This document shows positions 42,732-51,940 of a DNA stretch of 64,000 nucleotides, piece by piece. The notes below the pieces were generated by a model. The model was not told where the DNA came from, ran no database searches, and was given only the letters and a program-made list of their open reading frames with translations. The DNA comes from Micromonospora sp. Llam0 (GTDB lineage Bacteria; Actinomycetota; Actinomycetes; Mycobacteriales; Micromonosporaceae). The stretch is taken from assembly GCF_003751085.1 (NCBI RefSeq), contig NZ_RJJY01000002.1:372001-436000 (forward strand). The letters are read 5' to 3'. Position 1 is the stretch's first letter, and each line of letters starts with the position of its first letter. The position numbers were made by a program, and so were the translations under genes.

Positions 42732-45700
42732 CCCTCATGCTCCTTGCCAGCCTGCGAGGATTGCTGCCCTCCCGGGGTCGCCCCCGGGTTGGTCGAGTGG
42801 TCGTCGTCCTTGGGCTGAGTACGGCCGCGTTGCACACCACGGTGGTACGCGGACAATAGCCCACGGACCGCTTCCGGTGTACGACGCTGTACCGAACTTG
42901 ACGCCTTGTCTACGCCACCTGGTACTAGCTGTGCCATCGGGACCCGCTTCGGCAGGCCCGCCTGGGTCTTTTCGGCCACTTCGACATCGGCCGCAGCGCT
43001 TGCCGCGCGCCAGCCGTCGTCTGCGGCAGTCTGCCAGCTGTCCGGCGGGCCCTCGCCACCCCCACCCCCGCCGGCGGCGGCGGCCGGCCGCGAGGTGGCG
43101 GCCACCGGCTCCGGTCGACGCGGCAACGACGAACCGGGCCTGCCGGCCGTGGTCGTCCCGGCTTCCGACGCCGGAGCGGGAGGCCGGGAGGCGTCCACCT
43201 TGGCGATCGGCTGGGTGGTGGCGGTCGAGGCGGAACCACCGGACTGCTTGATCATCGCTCCCGCCGCCGCCCGCGCTTCGTCCGCGGTGGGGCGCCGGGT
43301 CCGGAACCAGGCCGACTCCAGCTCGCGGAAGATCGGCAGTTCCATGGTCTCGTCGGCGAACTGCTTCGGCGCCGCTGGCGGGGTGATCGTCGGATGTTGG
43401 GCGGTCGCCGCGTTGTCCGGACCCGACCGGGACACCCTCGGCAGCTCGGCGGTCATGTCCAGCGCCGCAGCGAGCTTCTCCGGCACCGGCGGTGCCGGGG
43501 TGTCCCGCTGCTCTGCCGCGACCGGCGGCCAGGCCGGTGGCGCCGTGCTGGGCGGCGGCGCGGCCGGAGGTGCCGGTGGCGGTGTCGCCGGCCGTTGCTG
43601 GTGCGCCGGTGGCTGCGGTGGGCGCTGGAAGCTGGCCGGCTGCTGGAACGCGGCGGGCTGCGGGGCGGCTGTCGGCGGGGCGGCTGTCGGCGGCACCGGC
43701 GGAGCCGAGAACGGCCGCACCGGGGGCGCGGAGACCGGCGGGACGTACGGCTGCCCACTGACCGGCTGGTGGCTGGTCGGCGCCCCGTGGGTCTCCGGCG
43801 AGGTGGGCGCCTGACGCGGGATTCCGCTGGTAGGCGCCGCTCCGGTCACCTCGCCGTCGACTGTCCAGTGATCGTTGGACCGGCGCTGTGGCAGCGGACC
43901 GGTGCGCTGCTGGCCGTTGGCGGGCGGGGCTCCCAGCACGTCGGAGCCGTTGGCACCGTTCGTGCCGTTGGTCGCTCCGGTCAGGTCCGACCAGGCTGGC
44001 ATCGGGCGGGCCGGGGCGGCCGGCGGTGCCGCCGGGCCACCACCGTTGATGGGTGCCGGTTCGAACGGTCGTGGCGGTGGGCCAGCGGGTGCCGGCGGCT
44101 CGGCCGGTCGACCACCGAAGCCACCGCCCAACGGACCGTTGCCGCCTTCCAGCGCGAGGGGCGCGGCGAACGACGGGCGACCGGCGACGGCGGGCGTCTC
44201 ATGGCCACCACCGGAGCCGAACGCGGCCGGAGCGGCGTTGCGGCCGGCGAGTGCCCGCGGGATCAGCACCGAGGTCGGCAGGGTGACGTCGGCGACGGTG
44301 CCCCGGTCGGCGGCCGGGCGCAGCTCGACCTTGACACCGTGCCGCTTGGCCAGCCGGGCGACCACGACGAGGCCCATCATCCGGGACACCGCCACGTCGA
44401 CCATCGGCGGGTTGGCCAGCCGGTCGTTGAGCTCCCGCAGCTGGTCGGCGCTGACGCCGATACCGCGGTCCTCGACGTAGAGCACGGCACGGTCGCCGAC
44501 CCGGCGGGCCTCGACCATCACCTGCGAATCCGGCGGAGAGAAGGCCGTGGCGTTGTCGAACAGCTCGGCGACCAGGTGGACCAGGTCGTTGACGGCATGC
44601 GCGGCGACCTCGATGTCCCGGTCGACCATCCCGAACTCGATCCGGGTGTAGTGCTCGACCTCGGACTGCGCGGCGCGCAGCACGTCGATCAGCGCCGCCG
44701 GGTCGCGCTGCACCCGGGTGGAGTCCGCGCCGGCGAGAACCAGCAGGTTCTCGTCGTTACGCCGCATCCGGGTGGCAAGGTGGTCGAGCTGGAAGAGTTC
44801 GCCGAGCCGGTCCGGGTCCTCCTCGCCGCGCTCCAACCGGTCCAGGTGACCGATCAGCCGGTCGACCAGGATCTGTGACCGGCGGGCGAGGTTGACGAAC
44901 ATCGTCGACACCGAGGATCGCAGTGCGGCCTGTTCGGCGGCGGTCTTCACCGCCTCCAGGTGGACCGCGTTGAACGCCTCGGTCACCTGACCGAACTCGT
45001 CCTTGCTGCGCACCGGCAGCGGCTCGGCGATCTGGTTGGCCAGCTGCATCGGTGAGCTCTGCGCGGTGACCTGCGGGTCCCGCAGTCGGGCCACCGCCTG
45101 CGGGAGACCGTGCTGGGCCACGGCGAGCGCGCCCTGCCGCAGTTCACGCAGCGAACGCGCCATCGCCCGGGCGACCAGAGCGGCGAAGAGGATCGCCAGC
45201 AGCAGGACGACGAGCAGCAGGATCGTCTCGACCAACAACTGCTGCTGTACGTCGTCGCGCAGGATGGTGGCCTCGTTGACCACGTCGCTGTCGATCTTCT
45301 GCTCGACGGTGTGGATCAGGTCCGCGTGTCCGGTCAGCGCCGCGTCCCAGGCGTCGGCGTCGAACGGCGTGTCGCGCATCGACTCTTCGCTCTGGCCACG
45401 GATGAAACCGCCGTAGGTGTCCGCTTCCCGCAGCGCTGGTCCGGCCACCGTCTGGTTGTAGAACTCCAGGTCGTCCTGGGTGGCGGCAGCTTCGAAGCTC
45501 TGCCGGGACTGGGCCTGGCCGGCCCGGGTACTGATGTAGTCGGTACGCAGCGACGGGGTCAGCGCGTTCTGGCTGAACGCCCGCAGCACGACGATCCGCT
45601 CGCGGGAGAGGAACTCCTTGTTGCGGGCCAGCGAAGCGGCGGCCCGCATGTGGTCGCTGAGCTCGGTGTCGTTGGCCAGCTGGGCGGCCGAGTCGCGGAT

Positions 45701-46249
45701 GTCGAGCAGGTCGCTGAGCAGCACCTCGTAGGCGCGGGCAGCCTCGGTGAGTCGGTAGGTGCCGTCCGCGGTGGCGCTGTTGACCACCTGGCTGCGTACC
45801 CCGGGCAGGTCGGCGAGGTTCTGGTCGATCCGGGAGAGCAGGTTGCGGAAGTTCACCGGCAGGTCGGTCAGCTCCGCGCGGCGTTGCGAGTACGGCGTCC
45901 GGGCCTCGTCGACGGTGCCGTGCAGGGCGTTGTACGCATCGAGGTAGCCCTGCCGTCGCTGCTCGTTCCCGGTGCCGAGCAGGAGCACCGCGGCGGCCCG
46001 CTCGTTCTGCAGGTCGTGCACCAGGTCGCCGGAGGCAGCGGCCAACGTGGCAAGCGTGCGTGCCTGGGACGCGTTCCCGGCGGTCTCCAGGTGCCCGATG
46101 AGGCCGTTGGTGCCGACCACGATCGTCGCCAGGGTAGGCACGATCATGATCAGACCGAGCTTGGACCAGATCGGCAGATCGTTGAGCCGGCCAACCGGCC
46201 GGCGGAGACGCGACAGGAATGAATCTGCCGTCCTCGGCCGCTCGCTCAC
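42728..46249 (-). CDS. Nitrate/nitrite-sensor-like histidine kinase (CvnA-like)
   Basis: A 1173-residue membrane kinase. Two transmembrane helices at about residues 31-51 and 337-358 frame a helical extracellular sensor domain (NIT type). A HAMP-like stretch follows, then a HisKA-like helix and an ATPase domain with the N box [11 protein letters not shown] (Asn566) and DRGIG (Asp594). No canonical phospho-acceptor H-box is evident. The C-terminal 420 residues are Pro/Ala-rich and disordered. They end with [23 protein letters not shown] and [15 protein letters not shown], a module shared with the 38.5-kb protein. GTG 46249 follows GGAGGG. It opens the conservon. Confidence 0.92.
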   Translation of the reverse strand: MSERPRTADSFLSRLRRPVGRLNDLPIWSKLGLIMIVPTLATIVVGTNGLIGHLETAGNASQARTLATLAAASGDLVHDLQNERAAAVLLLGTGNEQRRQGYLDAYNALHGTVDEARTPYSQRRAELTDLPVNFRNLLSRIDQNLADLPGVRSQVVNSATADGTYRLTEAARAYEVLLSDLLDIRDSAAQLANDTELSDHMRAAASLARNKEFLSRERIVVLRAFSQNALTPSLRTDYISTRAGQAQSRQSFEAAATQDDLEFYNQTVAGPALREADTYGGFIRGQSEESMRDTPFDADAWDAALTGHADLIHTVEQKIDSDVVNEATILRDDVQQQLLVETILLLVVLLLAILFAALVARAMARSLRELRQGALAVAQHGLPQAVARLRDPQVTAQSSPMQLANQIAEPLPVRSKDEFGQVTEAFNAVHLEAVKTAAEQAALRSSVSTMFVNLARRSQILVDRLIGHLDRLERGEEDPDRLGELFQLDHLATRMRRNDENLLVLAGADSTRVQRDPAALIDVLRAAQSEVEHYTRIEFGMVDRDIEVAAHAVNDLVHLVAELFDNATAFSPPDSQVMVEARRVGDRAVLYVEDRGIGVSADQLRELNDRLANPPMVDVAVSRMMGLVVVARLAKRHGVKVELRPAADRGTVADVTLPTSVLIPRALAGRNAAPAAFGSGGGHETPAVAGRPSFAAPLALEGGNGPLGGGFGGRPAEPPAPAGPPPRPFEPAPINGGGPAAPPAAPARPMPAWSDLTGATNGTNGANGSDVLGAPPANGQQRTGPLPQRRSNDHWTVDGEVTGAAPTSGIPRQAPTSPETHGAPTSHQPVSGQPYVPPVSAPPVRPFSAPPVPPTAAPPTAAPQPAAFQQPASFQRPPQPPAHQQRPATPPPAPPAAPPPSTAPPAWPPVAAEQRDTPAPPVPEKLAAALDMTAELPRVSRSGPDNAATAQHPTITPPAAPKQFADETMELPIFRELESAWFRTRRPTADEARAAAGAMIKQSGGSASTATTQPIAKVDASRPPAPASEAGTTTAGRPGSSLPRRPEPVAATSRPAAAAGGGGGGEGPPDSWQTAADDGWRAASAAADVEVAEKTQAGLPKRVPMAQLVPGGVDKASSSVQRRTPEAVRGLLSAYHRGVQRGRTQPKDDDHSTNPGATPGGQQSSQAGKEHEG

Positions 46250-46669
46250 GTCACCGCCCTCCTCATCGGTGCCGGTCCGGTTGCACCGGACACCGCCCAT
46301 CGGCCGACCCGGGCGGATCGGACCCCCGAGATTCCATCACGACGCCACGCAAAGAGAAAGCCCAGGTGGCTCGTCACTGCGAGTGTGATGCGATGGTTAT
46401 CCCGACATATGACAAATAGCACTTGCCTGATCACGCTAAGTGAACGTTCCGGTCCGTGTTGCCGGCTTCGAGAGCAACTGTGCTCTCGGAGCGCGACGAG
46501 CATCTTACGCCCACCACATCGAGCCACCACCACCGATGGGACCCGCCGGACATAGCCCTCCGCGACCAGCCACCGACCGGGTGGCCGGAGACCGGTGGCC
46601 CGAACGGGGGACCGGTGTCGACGGCCGATGCGCTACCGGCGGGCCGGCTACCCGGTCAGCCGAATCAAC
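46250..46669. other. Conservon upstream region (420 bp without a gene)
   Basis: No credible gene is seen. The part at 46380-46440 is A/T-rich for this genome (ACATATGACAAATAGC) and should hold the conservon promoter on the minus strand. At 46469-46488 is a perfect 8-base inverted repeat CGAGAGCA-ACTG-TGCTCTCG, either an operator or the base of a hairpin. The adenosine deaminase gene points leftward and ends at 46670, so this is also its downstream region. Confidence 0.5.
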
Positions 46670-47749
46670 TCAGCCGATCAGCTTGGCGTACGCGGGCTTG
46701 ATGACGTCGTCGATGACCGCCAGCCGCTCGTCGAACGGGATGAACGCACTCTTCATCGCGTTCACCGTCAACCACCGCAACTCCGACCACCCCCACCCGA
46801 ACGCCTCCACCAACAACCACATCTCCCGCGACATCGACGTCCCACTCATCAACCGGTTGTCCGTGTTCACCGTCACCCGAAACCGCAGATCACGCAACAA
46901 CCCCACCGGATGCTCACCGATCGAACCCACCGCACCCGTCTGCACATTCGACGACGGACACAACTCCAACGGAATCCGCTTGTCCCGCACATACGACGCC
47001 AACCGCCCCAACCGCACCCCACCCCCACCCACCTCGATGTCATCCACGATCCGCACCCCATGCCCCAACCGATCCGCACCACACCACTGAATCGCCTGCC
47101 AGATCGACGGCAACCCGAACGCCTCACCCGCATGAATCGTGAAATGAAAATTCTCCCGCTGCAAAAACTCGAACGCGTCCAGATGCCGCGTCGGCGGAAA
47201 ACCCGCCTCCGCACCCGCGATATCGAACCCCACCACCCCCACATCCCGGTACCGCACCGCCAACTCCGCGATCTCCTGCGACCGCGCCGCATGCCGCATC
47301 GCCGTCAACAACGTCCCCACCCGGATCACCCGACCCGCCCGGGCCGCCTCCGCACACCCCGCCGCGAACCCCGCCAACACCGCCTCCACCACCTGACCCA
47401 ACCCCAACCCCCGGGACAGATGCTGCTCCGGCGCGAACCGCACCTCCGCGTACACCACCCCGTCCGCCGCCAGATCCACCGCACACTCCGCCGCCACCCG
47501 GAACAACCCCGCCTCCGTCTGCATCACCGCCACCGTGTGCGCAAACGTCTCCAGATAACGCTCCAACGACCCCGAATCCGCCGCCGACACGAACCACCGA
47601 CCCAACTCCGACGGATCCGTCACCGGCAGCACATGACCCACCTCGTCCGCCAACTCCACCACCGTCGCCGGCCGCAACCCACCATCCAGATGGTCGTGCA
47701 GCAACACCTTCGGCGCCCGAACGATCTCCGCCAACGAAACAGCCACCAT
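46670..47749 (-). CDS. add: Adenosine deaminase
   Basis: A 359-residue zinc enzyme that hydrolyses adenosine to inosine and ammonia. It has the N-terminal metal motif [12 protein letters not shown], the [12 protein letters not shown] segment with the catalytic Glu, RLGHG, and [11 protein letters not shown] with NTDNRLMS, where the last metal-binding Asp lies. ATG at 47749 has only a weak ribosome site; an in-frame start exists at 47788. Codons end in G or T far more often than in neighbouring genes, an unusual style for this region. It probably works with the nucleoside importer encoded to the right. Confidence 0.92.
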   Translation of the reverse strand: MVAVSLAEIVRAPKVLLHDHLDGGLRPATVVELADEVGHVLPVTDPSELGRWFVSAADSGSLERYLETFAHTVAVMQTEAGLFRVAAECAVDLAADGVVYAEVRFAPEQHLSRGLGLGQVVEAVLAGFAAGCAEAARAGRVIRVGTLLTAMRHAARSQEIAELAVRYRDVGVVGFDIAGAEAGFPPTRHLDAFEFLQRENFHFTIHAGEAFGLPSIWQAIQWCGADRLGHGVRIVDDIEVGGGGVRLGRLASYVRDKRIPLELCPSSNVQTGAVGSIGEHPVGLLRDLRFRVTVNTDNRLMSGTSMSREMWLLVEAFGWGWSELRWLTVNAMKSAFIPFDERLAVIDDVIKPAYAKLIG

Positions 47750-47841
47750 GGGTGGAGGGTAGTAGGTTCCGACGGCGTACTCCGGCACGGGACACGGGTA
47801 TGGCCGATGCCGGCGCGGATGCCGATCTGCGGCCAGGCAGG

Positions 47842-48771
47842 ATGTCTATGATGCTCGCCGACGTACTGCCGTACCTTCGCTGCCCGGTCTGCCGCGCACC
47901 GCTCGCCGCCCACGAGGGCGGCGTCCCCCGCGATGGCGGCGTCCCCCGCGATGGCGGCGTCCACGGCAACGCCGACGGCACCGTACGGACGCTGCGCTGC
48001 CCGGCCGGACACAGCTTCGACGTGGCCCGGCAGGGCTACGTGGATCTGGTGACCGGCCGGGTCCGGCACGTCGGCGACTCCGCCGAGATGGTCGCCGCCC
48101 GCGACGAGTTCCTTCGGACCGGGCATTTCGACATGGTCGCCACGGGTCTGGTCCGGGCGGTGGGCAGCCCGGACCCGGACGACCGGGCCGGGCCGTTCGT
48201 GGTCGATGCCGGCGCCGGAACCGGGGCCTACCTCGCGGCGGTGCTCGACGCACTGCCCGGCGCCGTCGGACTCGCCCTGGACCTGTCCAAGGCGGCAGTA
48301 CGCCGGGCCGCCCGCGCCCATCCGTCGGCCGCTGCGGTCCGCTGCGACACCTGGCGCCCGTTGCCCGTCGCCGACGCCTGCGCCGACCTGGTGCTGAACG
48401 TGTTCGCGCCGCGCAACGGCGGGGAGTTCGCCCGGATCCTGCGGCCGCGCGGCGCGCTGATCGTGGTCACCCCGCTGCCCGACCACCTCGGCGAGGTGAT
48501 CGGCCCACTGGGGTTGCTCCGGGTGGACCCGGCGAAGGCCGACCGTACCGGCGCGGCGCTACGACACCACTTCGACCGGGTCGCGCTGCACGTCCTGCGC
48601 CGACGGCTGCGCCTGTCGCACCGTGACGTCACCGCGCTGGTACGGATGGGGCCGAGCGCCCGGCACACCGACCCGGCCGACCTGGCGTCGGCGATCGCCG
48701 CGCTACCGGAGCCGGTCACCGTCACCGCCGCCGTCCAACTGGCGGTCTACCGCTGCCGGCAACGCGCCTGA
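47842..48771 (+). CDS. 23S rRNA (guanine-N1)-methyltransferase, RlmA/TlrB type
   Basis: A 309-residue SAM-dependent methyltransferase. The N-terminal zinc finger uses CPVC and CPAGH, then [12 protein letters not shown], the usual RlmA motif; the SAM loop is [12 protein letters not shown]. It should methylate G745 or G748 in 23S rRNA domain II. Members of the TlrB branch give resistance to tylosin-type macrolides, but the branch cannot be told by eye. Between the two zinc-finger halves there is an insertion of two 6-residue repeats (GGVPRD). ATG 47842 is followed by further ATGs at 47848 and 47851. Confidence 0.85.
   Translation: MSMMLADVLPYLRCPVCRAPLAAHEGGVPRDGGVPRDGGVHGNADGTVRTLRCPAGHSFDVARQGYVDLVTGRVRHVGDSAEMVAARDEFLRTGHFDMVATGLVRAVGSPDPDDRAGPFVVDAGAGTGAYLAAVLDALPGAVGLALDLSKAAVRRAARAHPSAAAVRCDTWRPLPVADACADLVLNVFAPRNGGEFARILRPRGALIVVTPLPDHLGEVIGPLGLLRVDPAKADRTGAALRHHFDRVALHVLRRRLRLSHRDVTALVRMGPSARHTDPADLASAIAALPEPVTVTAAVQLAVYRCRQRA
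47917..47952. repeat. 18-bp in-frame tandem repeat in the RlmA-like gene
   Basis: Two exact 18-base copies (47917-47934, 47935-47952) and a 10-base partial third copy encode GGVPRD twice. They lengthen the loop between zinc-ligand pairs without breaking the frame. Confidence 0.7.
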
Positions 48772-48775
48772 CCGG

Positions 48776-49456
48776 TCAGGTCGACAGGTCGACCTCTTCC
48801 CAGCCGGGCGGTGCGTCGTGGTACGGGCCCCGGAAGACGACCGCCCATTCCAGGGCCCACCGCCGTTGCCCGATGGCGTTGGCGTCCACCACCCCGGGTA
48901 ACGGGTCGCCCCGCCGTTCCGCCTCCAGGTAGCCCCAGTCCAGGCAGTAGTAGAAGTCGAGCAGTACGGCGGCCTCGGCCGCGTCGCGGGGGGCGACGAG
49001 GGTCCGGGAGCGCCATTGGGCGAAGGTTTCGCCGGCCGCCAGCTTCGGCAGCAACGCCATCAGTCGGTCGTCGGAGACCGCGACCGGGTCGAGGTGCCGG
49101 GTCAGCCCCAGCACCCAGGCCAACGCGAAGATCGCGTCATGGTGCAGGACGAACGAGCGGTGGTCGCCACGCCCCCCGATGACGAACTGCCACTCCGGCG
49201 GGGTGACCAGCTCGACCAGGTGCGAGTTGAGCAGCCAGCTCATCGCGGCCTGCGGCGGCATCCCGAAGCAGCGGGCCAGCACCAGATGCAGGATCGCGGT
49301 GCGGGCCTCGATCTCCGGGGTGGGCCGCAGCTCGACCCCGTCGCCCGGCTCCCAGACCAGCGGAAAGCCGGCCGGAGGCAACGGTAGGCGCAGCCGGCGC
49401 AGCTCGTCGAGACTCTCCGCGCGAATGGCCCGGGGGTCAGGAGCGAGTACGGTCAC
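48776..49456 (-). CDS. DUF4272 protein
   Basis: A 226-residue protein of the DUF4272 family, function unknown. Recognisable parts are SLDELRRLRLPLPP, FALAWVLGLTRHLDP, and the final LDFYYCLDWGYLEAERRGDPLPGVVDANAIGQRRWALEW region that is the family signature (referred to here by its LDFYYCLDW and RRWALEW ends). GTG at 49456. It converges on the rRNA methyltransferase gene with four bases between stops. Confidence 0.75.
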   Translation of the reverse strand: MTVLAPDPRAIRAESLDELRRLRLPLPPAGFPLVWEPGDGVELRPTPEIEARTAILHLVLARCFGMPPQAAMSWLLNSHLVELVTPPEWQFVIGGRGDHRSFVLHHDAIFALAWVLGLTRHLDPVAVSDDRLMALLPKLAAGETFAQWRSRTLVAPRDAAEAAVLLDFYYCLDWGYLEAERRGDPLPGVVDANAIGQRRWALEWAVVFRGPYHDAPPGWEEVDLST

Positions 49457-49579
49457 AGGCTTCGTTCCCTGCTAGTCGGCGTCGGCTTCTCTCCTGAACG
49501 GACCCCCCGGCGAGGCAGGATATCCGCTCTGTGTCACGGGTACCACGACAAGGGGTGTCGGTACGCCGGTCGCGGCGGA

Positions 49580-50902
49580 TCAGGCGATCCGGTCGACGAC
49601 CAGCTCGGTGGTCGTCGGTGGCGCGTCGGTGAGCTGAACGGGATCCGTCGGGCCGAACCCGCCGGAGAGGGCCGGCAGCACGTCGGCGATCCGGTCGGGA
49701 TCGTCGGCGCGCAGCTCGACGAGGGGGTCGCCGGCCCGGACCGGCTCCCCCGGCCGGCGGTGCAGGATCACCCCGGCGGCGGCGCTGACCGGATCCTCCT
49801 TGCGGGCCCGGCCGGCACCGAGCCGCCAGGCGGCCACCCCGATCGCGCGGGCGTCGACCGCGGCGACGTAGCCGTCCCGGTCGGCGCGGACCAGTTCGGC
49901 TTCGGCGGCGACCGGCAGCGGGGCGTGCGGGTTCCCGCCCTGTGCTGCGATCATCGCCCGCCAGGTGTCCATCGCCCGGCCGTCGCGCAGCGCGGCGGCC
50001 GGGTCGGCGTCGGGCAGGCCGGCGGCGTCCAGCATTTCGCGGGCCAACGCGAGGGTGAGGTCGACGACGTCGGCCGGCCCGCCGCCGGCGAGCACCTCGA
50101 CCGCCTCGGTCACCTCGACGGCGTTGCCGACCGCCCGACCGAGCGGGCTGGACATGTCGGTGAGCAGGGCGACCGTGCGGACGCCGTGTGCGGCACCCAG
50201 ATCGACCATGGTGCGGGCGAGCTGCCGGGCGTCGGCGACCGACGCCATGAAGGCTCCGCTGCCGACCTTGACGTCGAGGACCAGGGCTCCGGTGCCTTCG
50301 GCGATCTTCTTGCTCATGATCGAGCTGGCGATCAGCGGGATCGCTTCGACGGTGCCGGTGACGTCGCGCAACGCGTACAGCTTGCGGTCGGCCGGGGCGA
50401 GTCCGTCACCGGCCGCGCAGATGACCGCGCCGACGTCGCGCAGTTGGCCGACGAAGCGGGCGTTGGTCAGGTCCGCCCGCCAGCCGGGGATCGACTCCAG
50501 CTTGTCCAGGGTGCCGCCGGTGTGGCCGAGCCCTCGGCCGGACAGCTGCGGTACGGCCGCGCCGCAGGCGGCGACCAGCGGGGTCAACGGCAGGGTGATC
50601 TTGTCGCCGACGCCGCCGGTGGAGTGCTTGTCGACGGTGGGCCGGGCTACGCCGGACAGGTCGAGCCGCTCGCCGCTGGCGATCATGGCGGCCGTCCACC
50701 GGGCGATCTCGGCGGTGTCCATGCCGCGCAGCAGGATCGCCATGGCCAGCGCCGACATCTGCTCGTCGGCGATCTCACCCCGGGTGTACGCGGCGATGGT
50801 CCAGTCGATCTGGGCGTCGCTGAGTCGGCCGCCGTCGCGTTTGGTGCGGATGACGTCCACGACGCCGGCGATCTTGGCGCTGTCACTAGACAAATCGGTC
50901 AC
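49580..50902 (-). CDS. deoA: Thymidine phosphorylase
   Basis: A 440-residue enzyme that splits thymidine with phosphate to thymine and deoxyribose-1-phosphate. The family signature SGRGLGHTGGTLDKLES is present, along with STGGVGDKITLPLTPLVA near the N-terminus and the phosphate-binding ASSIMSKKIAEG. GTG at 50902 follows GAAGG. It is the last gene of the nucleoside uptake and salvage operon, 116 bases after cdd. A 25-base tandem repeat lies in that gap. Confidence 0.92.
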   Translation of the reverse strand: MTDLSSDSAKIAGVVDVIRTKRDGGRLSDAQIDWTIAAYTRGEIADEQMSALAMAILLRGMDTAEIARWTAAMIASGERLDLSGVARPTVDKHSTGGVGDKITLPLTPLVAACGAAVPQLSGRGLGHTGGTLDKLESIPGWRADLTNARFVGQLRDVGAVICAAGDGLAPADRKLYALRDVTGTVEAIPLIASSIMSKKIAEGTGALVLDVKVGSGAFMASVADARQLARTMVDLGAAHGVRTVALLTDMSSPLGRAVGNAVEVTEAVEVLAGGGPADVVDLTLALAREMLDAAGLPDADPAAALRDGRAMDTWRAMIAAQGGNPHAPLPVAAEAELVRADRDGYVAAVDARAIGVAAWRLGAGRARKEDPVSAAAGVILHRRPGEPVRAGDPLVELRADDPDRIADVLPALSGGFGPTDPVQLTDAPPTTTELVVDRIA

Positions 50903-50960
50903 ACCTTCACGATGACTCCAGGGTCGCGGGCGACTCTGGAAGGGGCGGGGTAGGAAATCG

Positions 50961-51010
50961 GCTGCCGGGCGCTCGCGGTGCTGCTGCTGCCGGGCGCTCA
51001 CGGTGCTGCC
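50961..51010. repeat. 25-bp tandem repeat between cdd and deoA
   Basis: Two near-identical 25-base copies (50961-50985, 50986-51010) differ at two positions. The second ends eight bases after the cdd stop on the minus strand. It may reflect slippage in a GC-rich stretch; no hairpin is evident. Confidence 0.6.
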
Positions 51011-51018
51011 GCGCTCGA

Positions 51019-51840
51019 TCAGCCGGTCCAGCGGGTGCTCACCTCGGTCGGCGGGTCGCCTTCGCCGGCCCAGGAGACCCCGCCGTCGGCGTCGACCACC
51101 ACCACCCGGTGGGTACGCGCCCGGCCCCAGGCCACCACCGACTCGGCAGACGGCCAGCTCGGCGCCTCCTCCAGGATGCCCGAGCCGGCCGCCTCGCCGG
51201 TGGATTCGGACCGCTCCCAGTAGCCGGTCCAGACCAGCTCGCCGCCGGCCGAATCGGGGTGCACGAAGACGGTGCCCCGGCCCCGCCACTTGGCCAGCCG
51301 GGCCGGCACCGCGGTGTCCGGCGCCACCACCGGGCGCCCGGCCGCGTCGGCCCGCCCGACGTGCTCGGCGCCGACCCGGTCCCGCTCCGCCGCGCCGCGA
51401 CCGGCACCACGAGCGGTGCCCCGACCGAGGCCGCCGCTGGGGGCGAGCGCAGCGGCCGCGAGGTCCGCCGGGCCGAACGCGTGCGGCAGCAACTCCGCCA
51501 CGGTCAACGGCGCAGGCAGCGCTTCGACCTGGCATTCCGGCCCGCCGTGCTCCCACAACAACTGACGGCAGCGGCCACACGGCATCAGCGGCTGGCCGTC
51601 CCCGCCGACGCAGGACAACGCCACCAGCCGGCCGCCGCCGGTGCTGTGCAGCGACGAGACGACACCGCACTCGGCGCAGAGCACCACGCCGTACGCGGCG
51701 TTCTCGACGTTGCAGCCGACGACCACCCGGCCGTCGTCGACCAGTCCGGCCGCGCCGACCGGAAAGTTCGAGTACGGCGCGTACGCGTGCCGCATCGCCT
51801 CGGTCGCGGCCCGCCGCAGCTCCACCCAGTCGATCTCCAC
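51019..51840 (-). CDS. cdd: Cytidine deaminase with C-terminal extension
   Basis: A 273-residue protein. Residues 1-130 are a homotetrameric-type cytidine deaminase (AYAPYSNFPVGAA, zinc ligands Cys55, Cys88 and Cys91 in CAECG and PCGRCRQ, catalytic Glu57). It converts cytidine and deoxycytidine to uridine forms. Normal members end near residue 130-140. Here a Gly/Ala/Arg-rich linker leads to an extra domain of about 90 residues (ARLAKWRGRGTVFVHP ... VVVVDADGGVSWAGEGDPP), which I do not recognise. GTG 51840 follows GAGGAGGG. It is inside the operon with the importer. Confidence 0.85.
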   Translation of the reverse strand: MEIDWVELRRAATEAMRHAYAPYSNFPVGAAGLVDDGRVVVGCNVENAAYGVVLCAECGVVSSLHSTGGGRLVALSCVGGDGQPLMPCGRCRQLLWEHGGPECQVEALPAPLTVAELLPHAFGPADLAAAALAPSGGLGRGTARGAGRGAAERDRVGAEHVGRADAAGRPVVAPDTAVPARLAKWRGRGTVFVHPDSAGGELVWTGYWERSESTGEAAGSGILEEAPSWPSAESVVAWGRARTHRVVVVDADGGVSWAGEGDPPTEVSTRWTG

Positions 51841-51940
51841 GACTGCCCTCCTCACCTGCACCGGCCACCGTCACCGGCCGGTCGGCCCGGTTCGTACGAC
51901 CGGACCTGACCGGCCAGTAGTAAACGGTAACCGGCGTTGA

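Noticed and set aside
46456..47851. Plus-strand open frames over the adenosine deaminase gene
   Set aside because: Antisense to add; the encoded peptides are rich in His/Pro/Arg runs caused by C-rich DNA.
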